In this document: positions 12,901 through 23,762 of the stretch, piece by piece
How the letters are laid out: every line of letters starts with the position of its first letter
How positions within the stretch are numbered: position 1 is the first letter of the stretch
NCBI GenBank assembly: GCA_914767715.1
Contig: OU612071.1
Coordinates: 25,293,681-25,357,680, forward strand
Source: Membranipora membranacea
Taxonomy: Eukaryota > Bryozoa > Gymnolaemata > Cheilostomatida > Membraniporidae
Direction of reading: 5' to 3'
DNA: 64,000 nt
Position numbers and translations under genes: made by a program
The notes under the pieces: model-generated
What the model saw: only the letters and a program-made list of their open reading frames with translations
What the model was told of the DNA's origin: nothing
Databases searched by the model: none

Positions 12901-15900
12901 AGAAGTAGATGTAGATAATTAATTATTCATGTTATTATATTTTAGGTAGCGGAGGCTCTGAAGTCATTTGAGGATTTCATGACACAGAAATGTATCACAA
13001 ATCCAACCTCAGTAACTGATGTGATCAGGAATATGGTGGAGGATCAGAAACGAGTACAACAGAAAAGGATCGAACTACTCGATACAATCAAGTAAGTCCC
13101 AATATTCATACATGGAGTTTTATGTCACTTGAATAATTTGGAATATTAGATAGTCCTAGAACTCTCATTATCCCGTTCATAAAATTCCCCTACTAAAACC
13201 CAAAGCTTATACTATTCTATGGAAGAATGAGGAATGCTTGAACTGATGCTGTCACGCAAGGAAATGCGCGCTCATTGAATTCTGTCTACGTTGCTTTTAT
13301 CTCAGAATATTCACCTAATTGTAAAACTCAGGGTATGAAATCAATAAAATTGGTGAAACAGTGGCATTTTCACCATGTTACTAGTTGAAACTGATGACAT
13401 TATCACTTAGCCATTTATTTCACCATCTGATTTCATTAGTTTCTGTAAATTACTCCCCCTTTAGGTAACAAAGCTGAGAATAAGGGCAGATTATGTTATA
13501 CCGAAATAAGTTGTAAATGGGGATATTCACGATTCTAGTGGCAATATATGGTAGGATCAATCGGCTGTTCTACCTCATCACCATCTCAGCTTTGTTAATT
13601 TTCTGTTACAGAGAGTTCAGACCCCCGACAGCCACTAAGAAGTCAGTCTATACTTGGAACGATCAGATTGAGGAGTTGTCTTCTCTTCTGAGTGAAGTGA
13701 ATCAGAGATACATGCAGCAGGTATATGAGGAATATGAGAAAGTCTGTGAGAAATGTGCTAACAAGGCTACACAACTCAGGGTATGTTTATGTCTAGTGTA
13801 CACATCTCAACACTTTGTTCCACAGGGTGTCCTTCAGTCATCAATCTGTAGCTTCATGGCCTACCACCTCAAATCTATACCCATCTATGCCTGACAATCT
13901 GTACTATGCTAATTTGATGGATGAATGGTTGCCCATAGCTATATCAGGGAAATTCAGACATGCTGGGTGTCCTTGCTATAGATGATGTCATCAACAGAGT
14001 CAGCACAGTGATATTGTACAAAGGAGTTAACTCTGGTTTATGAGTATGTCAATTTATTCTTCGCCACCTATTCTAAGTGCTAGCTTACGATGTACATATT
14101 CGAATTATCTAAGTTTGAGACTGTTTTATATGTGCATAGAGTTATCTTATTTTCAGACTGAGTTGATTAAGTCCGGCGCTGTGTTACCCCAGGAAGCGGA
14201 TCAGTTAGTAAATGATACTCTTATACCGATGATCGGAAGTCAGCAGAAGATTTACGAGGCTAATATGGAACAGATTGATGTAAGTCTGTAGTTTCAGTAT
14301 TGAGTTTATATATTATCTGCCCTTAGTGTGGAAGGTATATCATAAAATGGCTTTTAATGTAGTATTATATATTAGTGTAGTGTAGGATAGTATTTATAGT
14401 AATCTAAAGAATAATGTTTTTGATTCTTTGTCTCATAGACTTTGATATTTAGTCTTGGTACTCCTTTTACATATCACATCTCAAGCATTGATCATCTAGG
14501 GTAGTTCTAGCTTTCCTCTCCCTCGACTCAAGATTCAGTGAGCCTGAATAATATCAGAGTCTCACATCAGCCTCACCAGGTCTTAATGCTGATTGTTTAC
14601 AGAGAGAGATAGATAAGCAGGGTAATCAGATAACAGAACAACTTCAGCTTCTATTTAAGTATTGTCAGGGAGCTGCTCATATCTGGGATGTTCATGAGGT
14701 ACGTATTATACTAGAGTTACCAAGAAATATGAAATACTGTCTGAAAACAGTTTGATGAGGGACCCTGAAGATCTCATCATTCCCAAGGAAGTTCCCTAAT
14801 ACTGGCATGGCGTGATGGGTCTTTCTATTAAAAACAGCCAAAATCACAATCTGACCACTCACTCACTGAGTGATTGAGACCTGCTAGTGTCTTGCTCAGA
14901 AATCGCTCACCCATAGATTGAACTATATACATTATGAGTGAGCGATCTTGGAAGGAATTTGTCTAATTGAAACACCAAGTGAGCGTTAATTTTGAGCGAC
15001 GATACGGTGATGATTTGCTATAGTAAAGCATCGATCTTTCTAATTAAAAGACCCCCCTGGCTGTTGTTTATAAAGCTTATGAGACACAATTTTCTCATTT
15101 ACAGATTGGATTAGCTCAGACAGAAAGAGCTTTACAGGAAAAGTTACTGCTGGCCAGACGAGATCACGACCTTGAGAATCAGGATAGAGAGAATCAGCTC
15201 GATATAATCATGGATAAGATGAGGCAAGACGCTAACGAGATCAACCTCTCTAAAAACCTCAAAAAGGTAATGAAAACTGTTATTGTGAAATACAAGAATA
15301 GTACTCGGTCTTCTAAACTGCGTAATACACAGCATAATACAATACGTATCACATAACATAGTACCCGGCGTGAGGGATTGCATAATTCACAGTGATGTAC
15401 CAAGCGTACACATGCATACACCGCGTAATGCACTGCGTGATACAAAGCGTGATACACTGTGTCTAAAGCTTCCACTAATTCTTGCAAATGAAATTTCGTA
15501 CAAATCTCAGCCTGCCACACATGGTTGTAATTTCCCAAATTCGTACTAATGATTTATGGGTGTAATCCTCCCCAGCCAATCTAAACCATAGGCCTACAGT
15601 GATAACTAAAAAATTGAACCAAGGAGAAGCTGTTTCATCTTGTTTGTTATACCAACCAGTCCAGTGATTCAGCTTCTGGATATGCTTAGGCTCAACTATC
15701 TCCTCGTATTCATTCAATTTTATACCCCATTAGTCATTGTAACCCTTCTCCCTCTTGCTCCAGGTCCAAATTAATGAGAAGATCCACATATTGATCATTC
15801 ATTCCATCTTTTTGTCTAAAGTTGTTTACAAGATATGGCCTTGACTTATCAATAAAAACAGTCAGCCAATCAATCAAATCTGACAGCCAATCAGATAACA

Positions 15901-18900
15901 TGTCGTGAAAATTTTTACGATTCGGATTCCTGAATCGTTAACATACAATGTTTCACGATATCGTGGGAATCCCGTTTCGTACTAATGTTTTCGTGAAAAT
16001 TTATACGAATCGTGAGAAAACAACCCCCGTGTGGCCTGAGCTTTACACTGTGTTATACAATGCGTAATGCACAGCGCAATACACTGTGTTACGCACTGTG
16101 TCATACACTATGTTGCACACTGTGTTTAACACAGCGTAATACACAGCGGGATACTTTACAGGATTAGTATCATTTATTGTTAATTTTCTCAACAGCCTGA
16201 TTGCCTCATGGCATAGTGAACATGTTTTTGTCATCTCATTTATGTAGCTCGGAGTATTAATCCTCTTGTTATGTCATGTAAGTATGTTATCTTGTTGTCA
16301 CGACATGACGTTGTGTATATTATACAGGTTAAAGACAGTCTTGATCAGATAGGAGTTATGTATGAGAGATTTCACAGAGATCAGATATCTGTAGTTCAGA
16401 CTTATCCCCACATGGTTAGAGAAGAGATAGAAGACTTTGATCTCGCTATCAGAAGCTACTTTAGTGTGGATAGAGAGATGCCAGATAATCAACAGGTATA
16501 ACAACTCATGCAACCCAACATTTGGCCTTATTTCAACGAAGATATATTTATTAATCTATTTTCCTCAGTTTTGAAGTTGCCCCCTCCCATCTTCATCCAG
16601 CACGCAACTCTTCCTGGTCTCTGAGTTATATAACCTCTTTGTTCTTTCATCATATCTCAGGCTTATGAAAACTGTCTATCAGTTTTAAGTAAAAATTGAA
16701 CCTCCTACCATATCTGACTCTGATCCCCACCCTGATACTCCTGATAATCTCCAATCTGTGCCCAACTCACATACTCCCTCGTTGAAACATTCCACTGATG
16801 TCTATCTATTGCTTTGACGAATATTCTTCATAATGAACTATGCCAATTCACTGATATGTTAATTTCTGCTGACCAGCTGGAAGACTTGGAGGAGATTTTC
16901 TCACCTCTCACAGGCGAGCAGAAGGTTGAATGGACAAAGAAGATACAGTCACTACTCCATGTAAATCTTATATCTAATCCATACTAATCTCCACCAAATC
17001 GCTCTCATCTCCATACATTCAATCAACTCTGATCAGTCAGAATGTGATGAAAGTTCAGACTCACCAATTTTGAAATGAGTGTCCAGACCATCTTTTGGCT
17101 GAGTGCTCATCATACTTGTCATTGTCATTTAGTAATTGGACCTTTTGCTAAATGATCACTTTACTGCAGTGGCTGGTTATCTCCCCTGGTACCTTTTATT
17201 CCACTAGTTCCTGTCTGCTCTCACACATACACACATTTCCTTGTGTTCATCTGTTAGCAAACTGACTTCTCCCTCATCTATTAATCGATAAATTTAGCTG
17301 AAGGACCTAAGCCGTAAGTTAGTGAGGAAGAGGGCTAACCAGTACAAAAGAAGGAGTCCCAGCCCCGCTTCACCAAGTAACAAGACTGCAGCTACATTCT
17401 CTCCCAGACTTCTCTCACTCATTCAGAATCTTCCTGTATGTTTCTATCTATCTCTGCTTTATCTCTCTACATATACAACCCTGTACACATAAAATCTCAA
17501 GTGGTTTTAATTCGTATATCACGCCTACAGCTCCACATTTAAAATTGTGATGCGGCACAAAAGACCGATAGATTGGTGGCATCAGTCAACCCCCCACTCA
17601 AGTATACAACCCTCACATTAATAGTTAGTCACCATTATCTAATTCTAGCTGAACAAGGAGGCACGAAAATTCATTCAGTAACAATAGGGCCTGATACAAA
17701 CTGTGATCTCAGAAAACTCAAATTTTTTTAATGCACCCCTCAACGCAGCACTTTACCTGGTATATGCACTATTATAATTCCCCCTCTGCTGACTTTGTAA
17801 TCTGCTGACTTTGTAACCTGCTGACTTTGTAACCTGCTGACTTTCCTGCTGACAGGCCCGGATATATATGACTGGTAAAGCTGATCTACAGATGAAGGAT
17901 GTGATATCTCGTATGGCTACTCATAATCCTAACTTCTGGCCTCATACCATCAATCTACTCGTAACTATTACCATTCTATCTCTCACTGTAATGTATCTAT
18001 ATTCTACCCACACTGACATGTAGACTTCACTATTAACATGTGTATCTCTGATCTCTAGCTTGAGTACCTAACATGTCCCCACCCCTAATTGATGGTATTG
18101 ACCCCGGGTCATCACACTAAATTTTTTCTTTTGGTACTCATGCTAGGTGAATTAGTTCACTCTCTTTCAATAAGAGATATACATGCAGCAGTATATCGCA
18201 TCATCAGTGTGTATACTACCTTATACCTCATGTCTACATCATACAATCAGAGCATTCATCCTCATACTTGAGTCCTCCTAACACCCCATAATGCTCTGTA
18301 GTCAGAAAATGACTCCATTCATCTATTTTCTGTACTTTCCATCTGATTATCAGTCCTCACCTCATAGTGTCATCATTCAGTCATATAATACGCCGCTGTT
18401 AGTCTGACCAAGGAGTCTCTAACTCCTTGGTCAGATCAATCCTCTTATTCAGAGTACTCTACATTTGTGCAAAGAAGCCACTGTACATCATACCATTACA
18501 TCCTGACAGGAATTATGTTGTCCCTCAGTATTGAAAGGAGTTTCTTATTATAGCAAGATTCTGGCTTTGAAACCCTAGCATGACAACAGGCTTTTGCTCA
18601 GTTATTTTAGGTTGCTTGTGCCATCAAGTTGGACATCAGATGAATAAAGTCACCTTTATAATATAGCTTCTCATGTATTTTTTTATGTTTTGATGGGATG
18701 ACAATAGATCTGTGATTGACAATCGACGCCTTAGCTGTAGAATGTAAAGTGAGACATAGGGGTGTTGATTTTGACCTACATGATAATATTTTAGACAGTT
18801 TCCCACAATGCATCTCTCTAATCAACTCACTCTTACAGATGATAATCGGACAGAAGCAGAAATCTGGATACCCGATAGATGAGGAGTTAGCCAGTCTACA

Positions 18901-19562
18901 GCTGACCTCAAGCTCTCGTACAGCGAGTCGTGTCGTCTCGAGCAGCCTCTCGAGCTGAAGGGGCTACTAGTGCTGCTAGTAATAAAACTCGTGATGTCAC
19001 CGCAACTGAGCCACCAGCTGCTCCCTCATTAGTGTGAGTATTATAAGCGCTGTACAGTTAGTTACTCACTTTCTGTTGTTTTATCTCGAGTAGAATATAA
19101 CCATAGACATAATATTTACATTGAATTACCATTAAGTCTATGACAATAAGACAAGGTGTATTATTATCGTACTATATGATTTATCAGAATAGAGGTTGTC
19201 AGAGGCCTCGGAATGCAAGCATGCTGTTCATACTCTTTTTCAAGAAGGGGACTGATTTGTGGGTTATTGTGATACCCTACCTTGGTGTTAATTGGAGACA
19301 AACTATAAGTCAATGTGTGATATACATACTTAGTTGTTGTCTTACTCAGGCCTATTTCAAATCAACTAATCCTTGATTATTATGGATGGATTAGAACTAA
19401 TTTAACCAAGAAAGAGAATAACCTAGCCTTTGATACAAACCTCAGATCAGGTTTGATAATAATATTGAGATATAAGAGTTGTCTCACATGTTTGTATGTG
19501 TGTATATCTGTAGGACATCATTATCTAAAGCTCCAGCCTCTCCCAAACCATCACAGACCTGA
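6966..19562 (+). CDS. CCDC180: CCDC180-like coiled-coil protein, copy A (multi-exon, open)
   Basis: Coding exons bounded by GT-AG: 6966-7079, 7401-7637, 7902-8110, 8379-8467, 8685-8794, 9075-9179, 9760-9894, 12427-12660, 12946-13091, 13612-13780, 14157-14279, 14603-14698, 15105-15266, 16328-16495, 16877-16960, 17298-17435, 17856-17960; then a tail of uncertain frame. Phases agree across all junctions, giving 808 codons before the tail. Start: ATG 13 bases after an acceptor. N-terminal blocks (SGHVYKQLFDAG-VQL, GPRQQEW, ENPVLYK, EVRDLPDVV, SKKTGSNVIEKIARSREERHESA, then ELEP) match the order I know for CCDC180; the rest is Glu/Lys/Gln-rich coiled coil as in DUF4455. Vertebrate CCDC180 is about twice as long, so the C-terminal half is missing here or unrecognised. 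A 42-nt exon at 7814-7855 is possible but has a weak donor. No frame-breaking change seen before the tail. Confidence 0.75.
9432..9504 (+). tRNA. tRNA-Arg(TCG), acceptor stem partly mismatched, copy A
   Basis: A 73-nt sequence with the standard A box (TGGCCTAATGGACAAGGC), a 5-bp anticodon stem TCTGA/TCAGA around loop CTTCGAA (anticodon TCG), and a T arm GTGGG-TTCGAGT-CCCAT. It closely follows the common animal tRNA-Arg(TCG). The acceptor pairs ATTTCTG with CAGGGTC, leaving the first two pairs mismatched (A:C, T:T) plus two wobble pairs, so it may be a pseudogene. It lies in sense orientation inside the CCDC180 intron 9180-9759 and is identical in copy B. Confidence 0.7.
9895..12426. other. 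2.5-kb CCDC180 intron
   Basis: Largest intron of the gene. It contains a 73-bp hairpin (10,237-10,309), a small palindrome around GTTTTGATAT at 10,369-10,398, and a 63-codon frame at 10,533-10,724 starting with a Ser/Asp/Glu-rich stretch (SSSSSDSENEN). That frame is nearly unchanged in copy B but so is the intron, so I do not call it a gene. It could be a leftover first exon of a DNA transposon, many of which begin with such acidic stretches. Confidence 0.5.
10237..10309. repeat. 20-bp perfect inverted repeat, copy A
   Basis: AGGTACTAAAAAGGTACTAT at 10,237-10,256 pairs without mismatch with 10,290-10,309, separated by 33 bases. Each arm itself holds a GGTACT direct repeat. It may be a miniature transposon relic or an RNA hairpin in the intron. 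Copy B counterpart: 44,869-44,941. Confidence 0.85.
15316..15464. repeat. Degenerate 12-bp minisatellite, left array, copy A
   Basis: About twelve units of a 12-bp motif close to CACTGCGTGATA in the CCDC180 intron 15,267-16,327. The unit is partly self-complementary. As 12 is a multiple of 3, the minus strand stays open and encodes a tetrapeptide-like repeat (AVHY/ALYH), which explains the 114-codon frame there; I do not regard that as a gene. Confidence 0.8.
16046..16153. repeat. Degenerate 12-bp minisatellite, right array, copy A
   Basis: Nine consecutive 12-bp units such as CACTGTGTTACG, CACAGCGTAATA. The inner edge (AGCTTTACACTGTG) is complementary to the inner edge of the left array (CACTGTGTCTAAAGCT), so the two arrays form the arms of an 840-bp foldback-like structure around an AT-rich core with repeated CGTGAAAATTT/TACGAATCG motifs. 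Confidence 0.8.
17786..17855 (+). repeat. 16-bp tandem repeat carrying CTGAC motifs at a splice acceptor, copy A
   Basis: Four near-identical units of CTGCTGACTTTGTAAC plus a truncated one run directly into the AG acceptor of the 17,856-17,960 exon. Each unit supplies a branch-point-like CTGAC and part of the pyrimidine tract. Copy B has the same arrangement at 52,389-52,458. Confidence 0.8.
18403..18435. repeat. Short perfect hairpin, copy A
   Basis: TCTGACCAAGGAGT (18,403-18,416) is followed after a 5-base loop by its exact reverse complement (18,422-18,435). It lies between the last firm CCDC180 exon and its tail exons. It is also present unchanged in copy B. Not followed by a T-run. Confidence 0.85.
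18839..19562 (+). CDS. CCDC180 3' terminal exons with two competing frames, copy A
   Basis: Two acceptors share this exon. From 18,839 (phase 0 after the exon ending 17,960) the frame reads MIIGQKQKSGYPIDEELASL, then a Ser/Arg-rich run, stopping at 18,958. From 18,924, also phase 0, the next frame reads RVVSSRAASRAEG, runs to a donor at 19,033 and joins 19,514-19,562 in frame, ending PKPSQT-stop. Both look coding and both are Ser/Arg/Ala-rich over their overlap, as if one frame had slipped by a base. Copy B is the same (53,426-54,149), so the situation predates the duplication. Confidence 0.45.
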
Positions 19563-19629
19563 GGACTGAATGACTAAGACTAGATCTGTTCTCGGCGATA
19601 TTGTGAGTACAGTATTATAATCACCCATA

Positions 19630-19699
19630 GCCTGTCCTGACAAGCTTTGTTGTGCGTGGGTTCCCCCTCCCCCCCAAAAAAAAGCTTGCCAAGACAGGC
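19630..19699. repeat. Imperfect hairpin, copy A
   Basis: GCCTGTCCTGACAAGCTTTG pairs with AAAGCTTGCCAAGACAGGC about 30 bases on, with two mismatches; the loop contains a C-run then an A-run. Copy B counterpart 54,217-54,287, where the C-run length differs by one. Confidence 0.7.
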
Positions 19700-20909
19700 G
19701 AACTCTCCCGCTATAACCTAACCAACTATCTCGGGATGCTCCCTTCTATTATCTATTCATCTGGTAATCAGGTATTGTCTGACCTAAGAATTCTGCGAGA
19801 GACTCAGGGTCACAGGGTAGCTCAGACATTAGGGCTTATCATCATTATCATGTCATCATCAGGCCTAAACTGACACCTGACCTTAACCTCAACAAGACTA
19901 AGCGATAGGTCTACTAATTCATTTATAATTTAAAATCTATATCTGCCATCTTCCGTAACATTGACTGATTTAGCTCATCCTATTTACTCCTCATAACTGA
20001 TGATACAATTATCTTTACGACGACACAATGATTCTAGAATTCCCTCACATTATATTGATATGTTCATCTTGAGCTGAGCTGGTAGAAAAAGGAATGCATC
20101 ACATAGAGTCTCATTACATGGTAGTCATGTATCTGCTGGAGAAATGTGCAAAATAATAAATACAAAAGTATCATCATGACCACAAAAACCTGGTAAATTG
20201 AGAAGTTGGAATGTTTCAAGACAAAAAAATGATCATAGGAATCCAAATATGCAATGGTTTGAGCTGAAATGCACTCTGGAACTTGTGAGCTTTAAGAGTT
20301 TGTTACGAAGGTATTTAATGGGGTTATTTATTTATATTATTATTATGTATAACACATCACATTACGGTATGTGACGTGTTATATAAAACTTCAGAGAATT
20401 TCTTACCTCGTGACAATCTAATGTACATAATTCTTCTGGGCATGCCCGAAACCAAACATAGTGACTGAATACATCCAATACAACCTGCTCATATTTGTAC
20501 ATCTTCTTTTTTTTGATTTCGTGAGAAAGGTATATTAATGCGAACGATGTACTCTCAGTGCTTTGGAATGTGAGAATGTTTCGCAATAACTACGATCCAG
20601 GACAAATTGACTAGGATAAGACATGACATCAATTCTACAATTAGATCTTCAAATGACAGGACAATCTCTCCATCAGTATTGGAGACACCACAAATGGTTT
20701 CGAGGTTTCGAGGTTCAACCCCAACACATTCCATCAACTAAATTTTACCAGGCTGTAATCCGTTGCTAATCATAAGATTTAAAGTGTGCCAGAACAATAT
20801 GAACCACAATTAGCGATTAATGCTAGGTTGTGGGGGCCCACAATCAAACCAAACCATAGATCTAGATTTAATTTTACTTTAAATAAAGTAAATTTTTGGG
20901 AAAAAGGTA

Positions 20910-20970
20910 GCCCGGACAGCTCAGTCAGTAGAGCATCAGAGGGTCCAGGGTTTGAGTCCCGGTTCGGACG
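20910..20970 (+). pseudogene. tRNA-Lys relic lacking the anticodon arm, copy A
   Basis: Sixty-one bases match animal tRNA-Lys(TTT) from the acceptor (GCCCGGA) through the D arm (GCTC...GAGC) to CATCAGA, then jump to GGGTCCAGGG and the T arm. The missing 12 bases are exactly the anticodon loop and 3' half of the anticodon stem. The acceptor has one mismatch (C2:A71). Pol III A and B boxes remain. It cannot decode; it may be a pseudogene or a SINE head. Copy B: 55,498-55,558. Confidence 0.75.
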
Positions 20971-21296
20971 GTGGCTTAATTTTAATCAAGTACCCATGGG
21001 AACTATGAAATTGGAAAGTGGAAAACAGTGGAAAGGAGTCAGAGGAGTGTAAAGGTTAATGGTGCAGGACCTGTAAAAATCCAATCACTAATAGTAATTA
21101 AATTTAGTACATGCATGCCTCTCATCCTAACCAGGCCTTTGCAGAACAGGAATAAAAATACTGGAGGTCCACTTTGGGTCTGCCACATATAGTAGAACGC
21201 TGCTTCTTCGATTATGGGTTAAAGTATGGCACAGGACTGTTTATCATTGGTCCCAGCACCTTTATTATACTGCTATGAAGACACAGGAAAGTTTAG

Positions 21297-21611
21297 GCTG
21301 GCTATGACCCTAAATGGGTTGAAGGATGGCTCTGGTGCAAAAAGAGATCCACAACTCTTGTCAGAGTTTTGAATGAGGATTTTCATCGCATCATGAATAT
21401 TATAGAACAAATACAGAACAATATTGCAGTTGAGTTCAGGGACTGTCCATGCCCAACCCCTAACTTTGATAACCCTCATGTGGTGCACAATGATGTTGGT
21501 ACTGGTGGTAACCATGTTACAAAATGTGAGACTATCAGGCTGTACGCAAAGACACTTGCGAAATCCTGGCCCGATGATGTTGTAAAACTATTTTTTTTCT
21601 TACCTCAATGA
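21297..21611 (+). CDS. Possible exon or gene fragment, unknown, copy A
   Basis: Open for 104 codons from an acceptor-like GTTTAG, reading AGYDPKWVEGWLWCKKRSTT near the start and containing NEDFHRIMNIIEQIQ and VVHNDVGTGGNHV. Composition looks protein-like (few repeats, mixed residues) but there is no partner exon I can join and no family I recognise. The copy B version (55,885-56,199) differs by a single residue near the end. It may be an exon, a captured gene fragment, or chance. Confidence 0.25.
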   Translation, partial: AGYDPKWVEGWLWCKKRSTTLVRVLNEDFHRIMNIIEQIQNNIAVEFRDCPCPTPNFDNPHVVHNDVGTGGNHVTKCETIRLYAKTLAKSWPDDVVKLFFFLPQ

Positions 21612-21874
21612 TTAACAAGATAGCTGGGAGTTCCCCTATAGGAGGGGGCGACTAATACGCCATTTCCTGGTTAACCCCCAATAAGTTAGAATTAAACATT
21701 TTAGTAAGTACAGCAAGTTGCTGGAGAACAGCATGGGCAGGGCAAGAACTTTATAGGAGGAAATTCGGCCTTGATACTTTAGAAAAGGCAGAAAATTTAG
21801 CACCAACTACACATGCACCCAAGTTAACATTCACACACTGAGAAATATAATAACATAAGGTAGTATTTTGGGGC

Positions 21875-21918
21875 GGGAGATGTAGTACAAAATAACAGCC
21901 TCAAACGAAGTCTTCAAG
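21875..21918. repeat. SINE-tail fragment, copy A
   Basis: About 42 bases around TACAAAATAACAGCCTCAAA match, at about 85%, the inner part of the inverted SINE-like repeats at 30,288-30,845. This shows the sequence is dispersed in the genome. Copy B: 56,463-56,506. Confidence 0.6.
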
Positions 21919-23762
21919 TATCATATTATCATTGTTAGCTACAGGTGTGTTAGCTACTATACCTTGGATGTCATTTGGTACACTTGTTATACTATCTGAT
22001 TGTACCATAAGATATCTGTGGAACCAGATTCAGTAACACCACCTTTCCCTTCTCTCCTTAGTCTGACTACATCTTGGAAGGTAATGTTTTTATAAACTAT
22101 GATTAGACGGAGAACAGTGTAGGCTGGACTCACAAGCAGGGTAGATTGATTTTTATTAAATAGATAGTTTACACTAAAAGTTAATACAGCAATGTGTTTA
22201 CATTATTATGATAATGAACTCTAGTTGGTCACAGCCTCATCTTTAACCTGATCAAAGTAGAATACAATTTAATCCTGCGGAGCAGTCAATCAAGCTCCCT
22301 AACTGTGTACTGGTTCTCAGTCAATCTAAGATTCAGGAAAATTCAAGCCGGGCAAATATGTGCCAACTCACCCATGTGCCGTTTCTGCAGGTTGATACTC
22401 GATTAATCAATCTCCAGCTCATACCTAATTGAAACACCCCCATATCATATCTTGGCAATCATGGAAAGGAAGTTGGTTTGAAATCTCAAACTCAGCTTAC
22501 TAAATAGTTGCACACATTGACAGACATCAATGTGATTAATAAGCTGTGTCCATGTCTGTTTAATTATGAGATATCAATGAACTATTTACAGCTAGGCTAT
22601 CAGTGTACATGACAATTCATATCTGTCCAATAAATAAAGTACAAAACACGATCAACAGCAGTCTGCTTCAGCAAAGTAAGTAAGCAGTTGTCTTCATCAT
22701 GCGGCTATTACAAATTTAACCTCATAACTCATATACATCTCGTAATTCACTTTCAAATGTTCCGTTCATCTGCGGCTCTTCAACCATATTTTAATCCTCA
22801 CATGCAAAATGGCAGGCATTCTAAATACCTAAATAGGCTTTCAATCCCAAAATACATGCAACCCCAAATGCTGAACATACCTCTCAATTTTGTTATTCTT
22901 TTTCAGAAGTTGTCACATGATGAGTAAAGAGGAGACAACTTCTTTCAGGATTTTCTAGTTCACAGTTTTAGTTATCTTTAGTATATCTCAGTGGAAGATG
23001 CACGACGTAAATCTTCACAACCATATGATGTGCAACGTCATGTCATGCTACATTTAATTTTCATGAGATCAATCACTGGTTTGCAGGCAACTGAATAATT
23101 TTGCTATTTTGTGTAGAATTGTTGTTTATAGAATGTCCTCACCAGTATTTCATAAGTTTAGATTTCATAAAACTCTGATCAGTGTTTTAAGTCTTCATCT
23201 CATACTGACTATTAGTGAAACACATACAGACTGTGAATTTATCTCCTCTGTGTGCAATGTGCAAACCTCAGCGTACCAGGTTTGCCATGATAGGATTGTT
23301 ATTTTGTTCAACACCAACATCAATATATAATTAAGACTAATTAAATGAATTTTGTTGTATTGTGCTGTTAAAATTACAAAAATGTAAAAGAAAGTATAAA
23401 AATGTAGTGAAAATAGTAACCAATAGGTCAGAAGTCGCAAACCAAGTCAGGAAAAAGAATGTGTCTAAAAATTAGTAGTATTCAAACACAAAGGAGGAGT
23501 TTGTAATAATAAGTGTGAAATACTGATTATAATTATTTACATCTAAGTAAAATTTTCCCAAAAAGACAATCAAAAACATAAGATCAGAATAACTCAGAGG
23601 TTACAAGACAGACTTCTTGTCACCTGAAGGCCTCGATGATAAACCATAAATTGTGATCGACAAACCAACACTAAAGTTTACAACACTTCTCAACTCGATT
23701 TTATACACAACGGATCCCAACTACCTCGCTTGAAACATGAATACTACAATCAGAGAGCCTCA

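Larger units (their letters stand above)
19700..23762. other. Intergenic DNA between CCDC180 and NTase-TPR, copy A
   Basis: Almost identical (near 100% over long stretches) to 54,288-58,349. It holds the tRNA-Lys-like relic at 20,910, the possible coding fragment at 21,297 and a SINE-tail fragment at 21,875. The remaining open frames (60-81 codons) overlap on both strands and I see no domains. The two flanking genes converge here, so both 3' UTRs should lie within it. Confidence 0.5.

Noticed and set aside
13517-13894. 125-codon plus-strand frame with a hydrophobic N-terminus
   Set aside because: Its middle is a genuine CCDC180 exon (13,612-13,780) in the same frame; the ends are intron read-through, so the apparent membrane segment is spurious.
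15194-15538. 114-codon minus-strand open frame (and its copy B twin at 49,826-50,170)
   Set aside because: It overlaps a plus-strand CCDC180 exon and runs through a 12-bp repeat whose period keeps any frame open; the tetrapeptide repeats are an artefact.
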